A stretch of 64,000 bases of DNA from Oceanobacillus sojae (GTDB lineage Bacteria; Bacillota; Bacilli; Bacillales; Amphibacillaceae): assembly GCF_007991515.1 (NCBI RefSeq), contig NZ_BJYM01000018.1, forward strand, positions 1 to 64,000, read 5' to 3'. Each line of letters begins with the position of its first letter. The stretch's first letter is position 1. Shown here piece by piece: positions 54,392 through 63,229 of the stretch. The notes under the pieces are model-generated. The model was given only the letters and a program-made list of their open reading frames with translations, was not told where the DNA came from and ran no database searches. The position numbers were made by a program, and so were the translations under genes.

Positions 54392-55444
54392 CTATTCTAC
54401 TAATGTAAAGTCCTCATCTGTCAGTTCAAAGTTATCAACTAAACCATCCGTGATATACACAGTTTTATCCTCCATCACAAAGATAGCTTCTGCACCATCG
54501 AAATCCTGAATAAATTCTATGCCCTCTTCCAGGCCCTTTGAAAACAATAAGGTAGAAAGCCCATCTCCATCAACAGAATGTTCACTGACAACAGAAACAC
54601 TGGCAAGGTCACCCTCAAATGGATATCCAGTCTTTGGATTCAACAAATGATGGTATATTTCACCATCCACTTCTAAATAACGTTCATAAATCCCTGAAGT
54701 AACGATGGACTGATCTGTTGCAGTTAATCTGCCAACTGTCTCCCCCTTTCCTGAGAATGGATTTTGGACGCCGACTACCCAGGGATCACCTGATGTTTGA
54801 TTTCCCATCACATAGATGTTCCCTCCTAAATCAATGACGGCTGTTGTAACACCTTCCTCATCTAACAGCTCCATTACTTCATCAGCGATATATCCTTTAG
54901 CAATGGCTCCTAAATCTAATCGCATGCCTGTCTCCTTCAGCATAACTGTTTGCTCGGCTTCATCCAGTTCTATTTTTTCATAATCAATCAGCGGCAGTAT
55001 ATCATCAAGTTCATCCTGTGACGGCTTCATGGCATCCTCCATGCCAATATTCCAAAGGCTGGTTAACGGGCCGACAGCAATATCAAATGAACCCTCAGCC
55101 ATTTCACTGTAATGCTTACCTTGATCAATAACCTGCCACACATCCTCCGACACATGAACAGGTTCTATTCCTGCCTGTTCATTAATTTCAGCAACCTCTG
55201 AACCATTTTCATTAGCTGTCATTTGCTGCTCCAGCTCTTCAATTCGATCAAAGACCTTATTTAATACCGATTCTTTACCCTCGTCATAGATCTTGATCGT
55301 TACAACTGTTCCTAATAAGAATTCTGTTTCGCTATATGGATTTTTGATTAATAGTGATTCATCATCTGCTGAATCGGCACTTGTGGAACAGCCTGCGGTG
55401 ACCAGTATAATCAGCATCATCATAGTACAAATTTGTTTCTTCAT
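54392..55444 (-). CDS. fmnB: ApbE-family FMN transferase lipoprotein FmnB
   Basis: A 350-residue exported FMN transferase. The lipobox TAGC gives a lipid anchor (Cys near residue 18). The ApbE domain shows FLLGTVVTIKIYDEG, then DLGAIAKGYIAD, the AVIDLGGNIYVMG motif and the YHHLLNPKTGYPFEGDLASVSVV region that binds Mg and FAD. It should transfer FMN from FAD to Thr of a surface acceptor protein. The start is ATG 55444 with GGGAGG seven bases upstream, giving a normal signal peptide. First gene of the minus arm; its upstream region has two redox-type palindromes. Confidence 0.9.
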   Translation of the reverse strand: MKKQICTMMMLIILVTAGCSTSADSADDESLLIKNPYSETEFLLGTVVTIKIYDEGKESVLNKVFDRIEELEQQMTANENGSEVAEINEQAGIEPVHVSEDVWQVIDQGKHYSEMAEGSFDIAVGPLTSLWNIGMEDAMKPSQDELDDILPLIDYEKIELDEAEQTVMLKETGMRLDLGAIAKGYIADEVMELLDEEGVTTAVIDLGGNIYVMGNQTSGDPWVVGVQNPFSGKGETVGRLTATDQSIVTSGIYERYLEVDGEIYHHLLNPKTGYPFEGDLASVSVVSEHSVDGDGLSTLLFSKGLEEGIEFIQDFDGAEAIFVMEDKTVYITDGLVDNFELTDEDFTLVE

Positions 55445-55500
55445 TGCCATGCCTCCCTTATTCTTATAAGTTGCCATTAACATAATAAACATTATTATAT

Positions 55501-55554
55501 TTGTGAACTAAATCACATTTATTTACATCAGTTAAAATGTGAAATATTTCACAA
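55501..55554 (-). promoter_or_regulatory. Two Rex/Fnr-type boxes at the fmnB promoter
   Basis: TTGTGAACTAAATCACAT (55501-55518) and ATGTGAAATATTTCACAA (55537-55554) both fit TGTGA-N6-TCACA. The second fits the Rex consensus at 17 of 18 positions. On the minus strand a TATAAT ends one base before it, the same layout as at the lipoprotein promoter. Confidence 0.7.
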
Positions 55555-55678
55555 TATTATATGTCAATTGTATAATTTATATCGTATCATGTCTATAAAA
55601 AATACAAATAAATCTCTTTATATCATTGACTTTGTCATTAAAATGACACAGCTTAATATTAAAAAATATATTTTTAAT

Positions 55679-55751
55679 TTGTGAACTATTTATCAAATGT
55701 ATGGACATTATTTCTTTATATGTTAGAATAAAATTGTTCAACATTTCACAA
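55679..55751 (+). promoter_or_regulatory. ndh2 promoter with Rex/Fnr-type boxes
   Basis: TGGACA (55702-55707), 16-bp spacer, extended TGTTAGAAT with -10 TAGAAT (55724-55729). TTGTTCAACATTTCACAA (55734-55751) lies just after the -10, and a degenerate copy TTGTGAACTATTTATCAA (55679-55696) lies before the -35. Confidence 0.7.
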
Positions 55752-55785
55752 AGTTAACATTATAGATTACAAAGGAGTGAATACA

Positions 55786-57660
55786 ATGGCGGAGAAGAAT
55801 ATTGTTATCATTGGTGCTGGCTACGCCGGTGTGCATGCAGCTAAAAAGCTTGCAAAGAAATACAAACGTGACGATTCTGTTTCTATTACTCTCATAGATC
55901 GGCATTCCTATCATACGATGATGACAGAATTACACGAAGTTGCTGCACACCGTGTAGAGCCTTCTGCTATTCAATTTGATTTACGGAAATTATTCAATCG
56001 TACGAAAGTGAAGCTTATCACAGACAATGTCACTAATGTCGACCATGCTGCGCAAACTGTTACAACAGAGCACGGGGAGTTTGCTTACGACTACCTTATT
56101 CTGGGGATGGGCGGCGAAGCGAACGACTTTGGCACACCTGGTGTAAAAGAACATGGTTTTACCCTCTGGTCCTGGGAGGATGCTGTCCGAATCCGGCGCC
56201 ACTTAGAAGATGTCGTCAAACGCGCTTCCTTAGAACGTAATCCTGAAAAACGCCGCGCAATGCTTACCTTTACTGTTTGTGGTTCCGGCTTTACCGGTAT
56301 TGAAATGATTGGGGAACTCATCGAATGGAAGTATCGTTTAGCAAAGGAAAACAAGCTGGATGAAGAAGAAATCGGGCTGTATGTTGTGGAAGCAGCAGCA
56401 TCTATTTTAAATATGCTGGACCGGAAAAGTGCGGATAAAGCAGAGAAATATTTAAATAAAAAAGGCGTCAAATTGCTTAAAAATTCGCCGATTGTCGAGG
56501 TAAAGGAAGATGGCGTTGTATTAAAATCCGGTGAAACACTCCCTACCCACACTCTGATTTGGACTGCCGGAGTGAAGGCAAATTCTGATACGAAGGATTA
56601 TGGTGTTCCAGCTGCAAGAGCAGGACGTCTTAAAGTAAATGAATTTATGGAAGCAGAAAATTTAGAGAACGTCTATGTAATTGGTGACCTAGCTTATTTT
56701 GAAGAAGAGGAAGGAAAACCGACTCCGCAAATTGTAGAAGCTGCTGAACAAACAGGTGTAACAGCAGCAAAATCCATTATTGCAGAAATAGATAACGGAC
56801 AAAAAGAAGCATTTGAAGGGAAATACCATGGTACGATGGTTTCTATCGGCGCCAGATATGGTGTTGCTAATTTAATGGGGCTCCGCTTAAGCGGCTGGCT
56901 GGCAAATCTGATGAAGCACTTGGTTAATCTGTATTATTTTTTCGGAATAAGAAGCGGCTATTATATGTTTCATTATATTATGCATGAATTTTTCCAGACA
57001 AAGGATAAGCGCAATATTTTCAGAGATACGATTACCAGATATGGCAATGTCTTATGGAGCTTACCATTGCGATTGTTTGTCGGCGGTTTTTGGCTTGAGG
57101 AGGCAGCCTCTAAAATTTGGGGTGAATCTGTCTGGAGTGAAGTCACCTCAGGATCTGCAGGTATCTCAAGGTTATTCCAAGGAATCGGCGAAGACTCATG
57201 GCTGACTGGAAATACTGTGAACATGCCGTTTGAATGGCTGCAAACAACGACCAGCAGTGCCAGTGAAGCGGTTGAAGGCGGCGCTGAATGGGCTACACCA
57301 CTTTTAAGTAAAATGCCGGGTATTTTTGAATGGTTTATGCAGATTATGCTGCCGACACCAGAAGTGGCTATATTTATGCAAAAGGTTATGACTTTTATTG
57401 AATTATTTATCGGTCTCGCTATTGTATTTGGCTTATTTACATGGCTTGCAAGTGCTGCAAGTGCCGGGTTCCTGGTGATGTTTACTTTATCTGCAATGCT
57501 CGGCTGGGATCAAATCTGGGCTCTTCCTGCTTCCATCGCCTTAATGAATGGTTCTGGACGTTCGATTGGTTTAGATTACTGGGTCGTTCCATGGCTGCAA
57601 AGAAAATCAGGTCTGCTTTGGTACGGAAAAGAACGTGCTATTTATAAAGACCGGGAATAA
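55786..57660 (+). CDS. ndh2: Type II NADH dehydrogenase with membrane extension, EET Ndh2
   Basis: A 624-residue protein. The first ~390 residues are a type II NADH:quinone oxidoreductase with FAD loop GAGYAGVHAAKKL (about 9-21), NADH loop GSGFTGIEMIGEL (near 168-180) and the C-terminal VIGDLAYF FAD motif. Unlike respiratory Ndh it continues with ~230 residues carrying several helices (VMTFIELFIGLAIVFGLFTWL), similar to DoxX-type domains. This long form is the Ndh2 of the EET locus, passing electrons from NADH to demethylmenaquinone. The start is ATG 55786 with AAAGGAG eight bases upstream. First gene of the plus arm. Confidence 0.92.
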   Translation: MAEKNIVIIGAGYAGVHAAKKLAKKYKRDDSVSITLIDRHSYHTMMTELHEVAAHRVEPSAIQFDLRKLFNRTKVKLITDNVTNVDHAAQTVTTEHGEFAYDYLILGMGGEANDFGTPGVKEHGFTLWSWEDAVRIRRHLEDVVKRASLERNPEKRRAMLTFTVCGSGFTGIEMIGELIEWKYRLAKENKLDEEEIGLYVVEAAASILNMLDRKSADKAEKYLNKKGVKLLKNSPIVEVKEDGVVLKSGETLPTHTLIWTAGVKANSDTKDYGVPAARAGRLKVNEFMEAENLENVYVIGDLAYFEEEEGKPTPQIVEAAEQTGVTAAKSIIAEIDNGQKEAFEGKYHGTMVSIGARYGVANLMGLRLSGWLANLMKHLVNLYYFFGIRSGYYMFHYIMHEFFQTKDKRNIFRDTITRYGNVLWSLPLRLFVGGFWLEEAASKIWGESVWSEVTSGSAGISRLFQGIGEDSWLTGNTVNMPFEWLQTTTSSASEAVEGGAEWATPLLSKMPGIFEWFMQIMLPTPEVAIFMQKVMTFIELFIGLAIVFGLFTWLASAASAGFLVMFTLSAMLGWDQIWALPASIALMNGSGRSIGLDYWVVPWLQRKSGLLWYGKERAIYKDRE

Positions 57661-57751
57661 ACTCCCGGAATGCTTGCTTAGAAAACAAGATTATATATTT
57701 TATAGATTATTATGAAGGCTTACAGGTGAAGCCGCAAGGGGGTGAATGGGA

Positions 57752-58168
57752 ATGAAGGATATTTATCATATGCTGAAACCATGGGATGTTATCTTGACTG
57801 TTCTGTTGGTGCTTCTATCTTTTCTTCCTATTGCCATCTTTGTTTCTCAGCAGTCTCAGTACGCCGAAGAGGATTCAGTAAATGTTGCAGTGATTACAGT
57901 AGATAATGAAGTCGTAGAAGAAATCCAACTGACAGATAATATGGAAACAAGAGAAATAGAGATTGCGATATCCGATCATGATAATAATATTATTGAGGTG
58001 GACAATGAGCGCATTCATATAAAAAGCGCCACCTGTCCCGATCAGATATGTGTCCGCACAGGGTATATCTCAAGACCGGGCCAGACTATTGTCTGCCTGC
58101 CGCATAAGCTCGTAGTAGAAATTCAATCTGACAGGGGCGAGACAGAGGATATTATTATCAGTTCTTAA
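57752..58168 (+). CDS. eetA: EetA, NusG domain II-containing membrane protein
   Basis: A 138-residue protein with one N-terminal membrane helix (VILTVLLVLLSFLPIAIFV) and an extracytoplasmic NusG domain II-like beta domain. The conserved SATCPDQICVRTGYISRPGQTIVCLPHKLVVEI end has three Cys, typical of EetA-type proteins. It is thought to help move electrons from the quinone pool to surface flavins. AAGGGGG lies nine bases before the ATG chosen; an ATG six bases earlier is also possible. It lies 91 bases after ndh2. Confidence 0.88.
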   Translation: MKDIYHMLKPWDVILTVLLVLLSFLPIAIFVSQQSQYAEEDSVNVAVITVDNEVVEEIQLTDNMETREIEIAISDHDNNIIEVDNERIHIKSATCPDQICVRTGYISRPGQTIVCLPHKLVVEIQSDRGETEDIIISS

Positions 58169-58220
58169 TCCTGTATGTGAAAATGTATCAACGCTCTGAA
58201 ACAGATAGGAAGGGTCTGCA

Positions 58221-58775
58221 ATGACAAATAATCAGCGTCTAGTATATATCGCATTGTTAGCTGCTCAGGCGGTCATTATCAGTTTAATAGAAAGAGCTAT
58301 TCCCTCTCCCTTCGCCATCGCTCCAGGCGCAAAGCTTGGTTTAGCAAATATTATTACATGTATGGCATTATATACACTGCCTGTAAAAGACGCATCCAAG
58401 GTTGTCATGATACGGATTATCCTTGCTACACTCTTGGGCGGCACAATTTCATCCTTTATGTATAGTGCCGCCGGAGCTGCTTTAAGTTTTATTGGGATGT
58501 GCAGCGTAAAAAAGCTCGGTCCGTCCCGCATCAGCTTAATTGGCGTCAGTGTCGCCGGAGCCATCCTGCATAATATCGGACAATTAACGATCGCCAGCTG
58601 GGTTGCCCAAACATGGACCGTTCTGCTCTATCTTCCCGTTCTATCTTTTTTCGGTATTCTATCCGGTATTGCTATGGGAATGGTTGCTAATTATTTATTA
58701 AATCACGTGGAACAGCTTCACTATTATCGAAGTCTGCAGGAAATGAAATACACACCGCTCAATCAAGTGTCTTAG
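58221..58775 (+). CDS. eetB: EetB, Gx transporter / HepPP synthase component I family membrane protein
   Basis: A 184-residue protein with about five membrane helices. The family motif around SLIERAIPSPFAIAPGAKLGLANIITCMAL and the GG-rich ILATLLGGTISSFMYS segment are clear. It resembles S-component-like folds but databases call it heptaprenyl-diphosphate synthase component I. In EET it works with EetA to pass electrons across the membrane; the mechanism is not settled. GGAAGGG lies seven bases before ATG. Confidence 0.88.
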   Translation: MTNNQRLVYIALLAAQAVIISLIERAIPSPFAIAPGAKLGLANIITCMALYTLPVKDASKVVMIRIILATLLGGTISSFMYSAAGAALSFIGMCSVKKLGPSRISLIGVSVAGAILHNIGQLTIASWVAQTWTVLLYLPVLSFFGILSGIAMGMVANYLLNHVEQLHYYRSLQEMKYTPLNQVS

Positions 58776-58818
58776 CGTGAAACAAAATCCCTATGCTCGT
58801 TAAATGGAGGTTATAGCC

Positions 58819-59811
58819 ATGGCTATCCCAGTTCACCCGATGTGGGGGCCTTACCCCCGCTTACAATCTGATTTACAATCGGTTTTACAGGTGATTGAAT
58901 CTCACCTGCAAATCCATGATAAGCGTATTGAAGCTACGATTAAAGAATTAGTCTATTCCGGCGGGAAATTACTGCGTCCGGCCTATACGCTTTTATGTGC
59001 TCAGATTGGCGATGCATCAAACCATGATAAAGAAAGGTCCATAGCCGTTGCTGCAGCACTGGAAACATTGCATATGGCAACGCTGATTCATGATGATGTC
59101 ATTGATGAAGCAGACTTTCGTCATGGAGCCCCCACTGTTCATACACAGCAGGGTAACCAATTTGCCATCTATTCCGGTGATTATTTATTTTGTGTCTGCT
59201 TTACCATTTTGTCCAAGTATGCCCGTACATTAGCACATCTTGAATTTAATGCACGCAGTATGGAAAAAATTTTAACAGGTGAACTGGATCAGCTCCATGC
59301 ACGTTATCAAATAGGTACCAGTATCAAAGACTATTTAGCCCGTATTTCTGGTAAAACCGCACAGCTGTTTGCCGTCAGCTGCTATTCAGGTGCCATTACC
59401 AGCCAGGCAACACGAAGACAGACGATGCTTGCCTGGAGTATGGGACACTATATCGGCATGGCATTCCAAATTATTGATGATGTGTTAGATTTTAAAGGGG
59501 ATTTTAACACTGTGAGAAAACCAACCCTGGCAGATATTCGTCAGGGCATCTACACGCTTCCGCTGATTTATGCCTTACGTGAGCAGCCGGAGAAATTGTC
59601 TCCTTATCTAAATAAAAAAGCGGATTTGACTGATGATGAGTTAATGGAGGTACTTGCTATTGTTGAACAGACGAAAGGGATAGAGAAATCAAAGCGGCTT
59701 GCCCGAAAGTATATAGACAAAGCATTAAAATCCCTTAGCAAACTGCCGGACGGGGACTATAAGGAGACTTTGTATGAATTGACTACCATGCTGCTGGATC
59801 GAAAAATGTAA
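58819..59811 (+). CDS. dmkB: Polyprenyl diphosphate synthase, EET-type DmkB
   Basis: A 330-residue trans-prenyl synthase. First Asp-rich motif DDVIDEADFRHG (near 92-103) and second DDVLDFKGD (near 222-230) are intact, as is GGKLLRP. It should make the C30-C40 prenyl chain for the DmkA reaction and so supply a separate quinone pool. The start is ATG 58819, with GGAGG eight bases upstream. Last gene of the plus arm, with a strong terminator just downstream. Confidence 0.9.
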   Translation: MAIPVHPMWGPYPRLQSDLQSVLQVIESHLQIHDKRIEATIKELVYSGGKLLRPAYTLLCAQIGDASNHDKERSIAVAAALETLHMATLIHDDVIDEADFRHGAPTVHTQQGNQFAIYSGDYLFCVCFTILSKYARTLAHLEFNARSMEKILTGELDQLHARYQIGTSIKDYLARISGKTAQLFAVSCYSGAITSQATRRQTMLAWSMGHYIGMAFQIIDDVLDFKGDFNTVRKPTLADIRQGIYTLPLIYALREQPEKLSPYLNKKADLTDDELMEVLAIVEQTKGIEKSKRLARKYIDKALKSLSKLPDGDYKETLYELTTMLLDRKM

Positions 59812-59822
59812 ATATGTCATCT

Positions 59823-59865
59823 GAAGAATCCATTTGAAATCATCAGTATATCAAATGGATTCTTC
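59823..59865 (+). terminator. Terminator of the ndh2-dmkB arm
   Basis: Perfect 15-bp arms GAAGAATCCATTTGA and complement, 13-nt loop, seven T residues. Confidence 0.92.
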
Positions 59866-59934
59866 TTTTTTTAATACTAATTGCTGCCTTTTATCATTCT
59901 AAACACGTATCTTACCTGCGATGTCCCCTTTTAT

Positions 59935-60681
59935 TCAAGGCAAACTAAGCTTGGCCATTCTGCCTCCATCCACTGTATAGACCTGCCCAGTGATAAATGC
60001 TGCCTCATCGGCGGCAAGAAAGGCAACAAGTGCTGCTACTTCTTCCGGAGAACCTGTACGGGCAACAGGGTGAATACGTGCGATGTCGTTACGGAATGCC
60101 TCTGCATCAGATGTGTTTTCAATAAAGTTAAGGTTAAGCTCCGTATCAATCCATCCCGGGGCCACTGCATTGCAGCGAATTCCTTCATGGCCATGATCTA
60201 CAGCTACCGCACGCGTCAGCCCATGCAATCCCGCTTTTGAAGCACTATATGCCGCATGCCCAGGATTAGCGGACAAGCCCTCCACTGAACCAGTATTTAC
60301 GATACTGCCCTGTGTTTTACGCAGGTAGGGAAGCGCTGCCTTGATCAGGAGAAAGGGTGTAGTCAGGTTCACATTAAGGTTACGTTCCCAATCCTCTAGG
60401 CTCGTTTCTTCAACTCCAGTCTCTTGCATCATACCTGCATTATTAACCAGCACATCCAGCCTTCCAGCACGGGTAATAACCTCTTCAATAACACGATTCG
60501 GTGTTTGTGAATCAGAAAAATCCGCCTCTATCCAGTCAAATTCTTCGTCCTTCCTGCGTTGTGCAGTGATCACAGTCGCTCCTTCATCATGCAGCCTGTG
60601 GGCGATGGCATGACCAATCCCTGAGCGCCCTCCTGTCACCAGTGCAACTTTGTTTTCAAAACGCTTCATTTGTTTTGTCAT
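59935..60681 (-). CDS. SDR family oxidoreductase
   Basis: A 248-residue classical short-chain dehydrogenase: TGGRSGIGHAIA cofactor loop (about 16-27), NNAG (near 88-91), catalytic Ser in NTGSVEG and Tyr/Lys in YSASKAG (near 152-158), and the C-terminal GQVYTVDGGRM. Arg after the first beta strand pair (ITAQRRKDEE) favours NADP. It is related to glucose/3-oxoacyl dehydrogenases; the substrate is unknown. It is convergent with dmkB and has no operon partner. GGAGG lies near its ATG. Confidence 0.9.
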   Translation of the reverse strand: MTKQMKRFENKVALVTGGRSGIGHAIAHRLHDEGATVITAQRRKDEEFDWIEADFSDSQTPNRVIEEVITRAGRLDVLVNNAGMMQETGVEETSLEDWERNLNVNLTTPFLLIKAALPYLRKTQGSIVNTGSVEGLSANPGHAAYSASKAGLHGLTRAVAVDHGHEGIRCNAVAPGWIDTELNLNFIENTSDAEAFRNDIARIHPVARTGSPEEVAALVAFLAADEAAFITGQVYTVDGGRMAKLSLP

Positions 60682-60953
60682 TATCCTATTCCTCCTTATT
60701 ACGGTATATAGTTGCCGCTCCCTACATCTAATACTGCTTCAAAGGCAAAGTTATTATATACAGATTTATTTTAGTGTAACATGTTCTTTTAGACTGTTTC
60801 AGATTATTTCTTTTTTGGATAATTAATTTTCTCTTTTGATTTACGTATTGTTCCCGTGTAAGAAACCCGTATCATTTTTGAAAAAAATATTTCTGTCATA
60901 TAATATAGAGAAAATAAATGAATTGATGTTTATTTATACGAGGAGGACTATGT

Positions 60954-61289
60954 GTGAAAAAAGTACATGAACTGACCACCATAAAAATGACTGAAGAATT
61001 TTTGCAAAATCATGCGTTAAGCTTCCTTTTCGTATCCAGACCGGATTGCAGTGTATGTCATGCTGTATTACCAAAGTTAAGAGAGCTGCTGGATAAATAT
61101 CCTCAGATCCATCTTGGACATATTGATGCTTCCAAGGTAGAAGAAGTAGCAGAAAAGTTCCTGATCTTCACTGTTCCCATCATGCTTTTGATGATAGAGG
61201 GCAAGGAATATATACGTGAGGACCGCTTCGTCCGTTTTGATCAATTAGAAGAGAAGCTGGATCAGATATATGAAATGTATACAGAGTAA
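60954..61289 (+). CDS. Thioredoxin-like protein with CxxC
   Basis: A 111-residue cytosolic thioredoxin-fold protein. The active-site pair is PDCSVCHAVLP (Cys near 33 and 36), and a cis-Pro is in IFTVPIML. It differs from housekeeping TrxA (WCGPC) and resembles Bacillus YusE/YbbN-type proteins; it may reduce a special disulfide. GTG start with AGGAGG seven bases upstream; an overlapping ATG gives only a 7-codon frame. Monocistronic with a hairpin downstream. Confidence 0.87.
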   Translation: MKKVHELTTIKMTEEFLQNHALSFLFVSRPDCSVCHAVLPKLRELLDKYPQIHLGHIDASKVEEVAEKFLIFTVPIMLLMIEGKEYIREDRFVRFDQLEEKLDQIYEMYTE

Positions 61290-61310
61290 ACTATACTTCC
61301 AAGCTAGACA

Positions 61311-61357
61311 GGAAAACCACAGTAATACGGTAATGGCAGTTGTTTCCGTGGTTTTCC
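61311..61357 (+). terminator. Hairpin after the thioredoxin-like gene
   Basis: 10-bp arms GGAAAACCAC and complement around a 27-nt loop. The T-tract is absent, so it is a weak terminator candidate. Confidence 0.5.
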
Positions 61358-61423
61358 CACAATCCCGTCATTGCTGCTGGATCTGAATGACCTTTTATAT
61401 TAAAAGATTGAACAGCAAAGCAT

Positions 61424-62548
61424 CTAATTTATTTTTGGTTTAAATACCAAGGTTAGATAACCAACGATAGAAGCACTGACAAAAAGAGTATAGTATCCTG
61501 ATACACCAGCTATCTGACCGGAAATAATTGCTCCTGCCGCCTGCCCGAATGCCAGTAATAAGAACGGCACTCCCAGCCCGAATGCTGGCGTAATCCTAAA
61601 TACAGAAATTCCCCATACGATTAAAACTCCTGTCATAAAAATATAAGAACTCCCAAAAAGTACTGGTGAAAGAAATCCCAAAATATTATTTCCTGGAGAG
61701 ATTCCCAAAAACAAGGATGAAGTCGAAAGAACCAGCACAGAAATTCTATACGCATTCACTAAGCCAAAACGATTTATATATACACCGGCTGTTCCGCCTA
61801 ATAAACCTGCTGCTCCTATAATTACCCAAAACCACTCTTTCAAGTATGGCGGAACATTTTCTAAATTTATCATAAAATCTCTGGAAAATGTCCAATAGGC
61901 GGAGCAGGATATACCAATAAGTAACGAAGCAAAAATTAGCTGGACAGAACGTATCCACTCTTTTCCAGAGAAACTGGCCGCCACTTTCTTTTCTGTAATA
62001 CTGTTTTGGGGCAGTGCTTTATAATTGACGATAAGCACTAAAACAGCAATAAGCGCAAAGATGAAGTACGTTTCCCTCCAGCTGTCAGCCATATAAACAG
62101 CAACAGCTCCAGTAAAAGCTGTTCCAATACTTGTACCAGAATTAATCCATGAATTGGTCTGATTCTGTAATTTCATCTCTACTTCCCTGCTGACAATATC
62201 AGCATATGGAGGAGAGGAAAATCCTGTACTTAACCCTGCCAGAAATATTCCTAAACCGAGTACTGCAGCATTAGGAGAGACAGCGATGATACTCAAACCG
62301 ATAATAGATGATAACCCTGCTATGATAAGAATAGATTTTGGGGAAATCTTATTTGAACATACCATTGCGAATATAATGGCGAGACAATAAGCGATATAGG
62401 ATAAAGATGAAATAAAGCCGCTGACAGATGGCTCCATGTTAAGTGTTTCATTAATATATGGAAGCATTAAACCATAACTGAACCGGGACAGCCCATAAGT
62501 AACGGCTATCATCGGCAATCCCACTGCTATTAACTTCTTTCCATTCAC
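61424..62548 (-). CDS. MFS transporter, YbfB/YjiJ family
   Basis: A 374-residue protein with eleven to twelve helices. The start IAVGLPMIAVTYGLSRFSYGLMLPYINETL is typical of the YbfB/YjiJ group of the major facilitator superfamily (R-F-x-Y/F-x-x-x-L-P motif). The substrate is unknown. A TetR regulator lies 112 bases upstream on the same strand, and both genes have the same 18-bp operator-like element, so expression is probably released by a TetR ligand. GTG start with GGGAG close upstream. Confidence 0.85.
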   Translation of the reverse strand: MNGKKLIAVGLPMIAVTYGLSRFSYGLMLPYINETLNMEPSVSGFISSLSYIAYCLAIIFAMVCSNKISPKSILIIAGLSSIIGLSIIAVSPNAAVLGLGIFLAGLSTGFSSPPYADIVSREVEMKLQNQTNSWINSGTSIGTAFTGAVAVYMADSWRETYFIFALIAVLVLIVNYKALPQNSITEKKVAASFSGKEWIRSVQLIFASLLIGISCSAYWTFSRDFMINLENVPPYLKEWFWVIIGAAGLLGGTAGVYINRFGLVNAYRISVLVLSTSSLFLGISPGNNILGFLSPVLFGSSYIFMTGVLIVWGISVFRITPAFGLGVPFLLLAFGQAAGAIISGQIAGVSGYYTLFVSASIVGYLTLVFKPKIN

Positions 62549-62566
62549 ATAACTCCCACCTTTTTA

Positions 62567-62584
62567 TATATAACGTTCATTATA
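62567..62584. promoter_or_regulatory. TetR operator candidate at the MFS gene
   Basis: TATATAACGTTCATTATA agrees at 16 of 18 positions with the element at 63230-63247 before the TetR gene. Confidence 0.65.
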
Positions 62585-62660
62585 ATAAAATCAAAAAATA
62601 TATAGGGTATAATATGAGATTTTAAAATCCCTATTCTTTCCCCTATATTTATCAAATATA

Positions 62661-63212
62661 TCATTCAGTAGCTTCGAGACTTCTTACCAAATCCATTGCA
62701 ATATCTTTTAATTTATCCAGACCGAGTATTTGGTCCATTGATGTTAATCCCTCTAATATAATAGAGATTTGTATACTAAGGGATGGGGCAGCCTGAAGAT
62801 GTTTCATATCATTGTCAATTTTATTTAATAGTTTCTTTTTATGGTCTCTGCTCAGCAAAGCAATTTCGTCATTTACACCTTCATACTCCTGTTTTGCTCT
62901 TAGAAATAAACATCCATTAAAACCAGCAGCACTCAACCAATCAATGTGCGCATGAATTAATGATCGGATATATGCATTAGCACCGTTTTCCTTATTCAAT
63001 TTATCTTCCAGCAATTGAAAATACCGCTCTTCTCTCTGCATTAATATTTCTTTGATCATTTCTTCTTTGGATTGAAAATGATAATACATTGTCATCGGTG
63101 CTACACCGGCTTGCTCCAATATACTTTTCACACCGACTGCATGAAACCCATGTTCATAAAATAATTCTTCAGCTGTCTGCATAATGGCTGCTTTTTTCTG
63201 AGATTTCCTCAT
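62661..63212 (-). CDS. TetR family transcriptional repressor
   Basis: A 183-residue repressor. The N-terminal HTH is AEELFYEHGFHAVGVKSILEQAGVAPMTMYYHFQSKEEMI (about 14-53), followed by an all-helical ligand domain resembling TetR_C of the YxaF/LmrA kind (NGCLFLRAKQEY). It probably represses the downstream MFS gene and itself; matching operators precede both. AAGGAG lies seven bases before ATG. Confidence 0.9.
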   Translation of the reverse strand: MRKSQKKAAIMQTAEELFYEHGFHAVGVKSILEQAGVAPMTMYYHFQSKEEMIKEILMQREERYFQLLEDKLNKENGANAYIRSLIHAHIDWLSAAGFNGCLFLRAKQEYEGVNDEIALLSRDHKKKLLNKIDNDMKHLQAAPSLSIQISIILEGLTSMDQILGLDKLKDIAMDLVRSLEATE

Positions 63213-63229
63213 ATCATAACTCCTTTTTA

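Noticed and set aside
56091..56552. 153-codon minus-strand frame inside ndh2
   Set aside because: Serine-rich shadow of a well-supported gene, no start signal.
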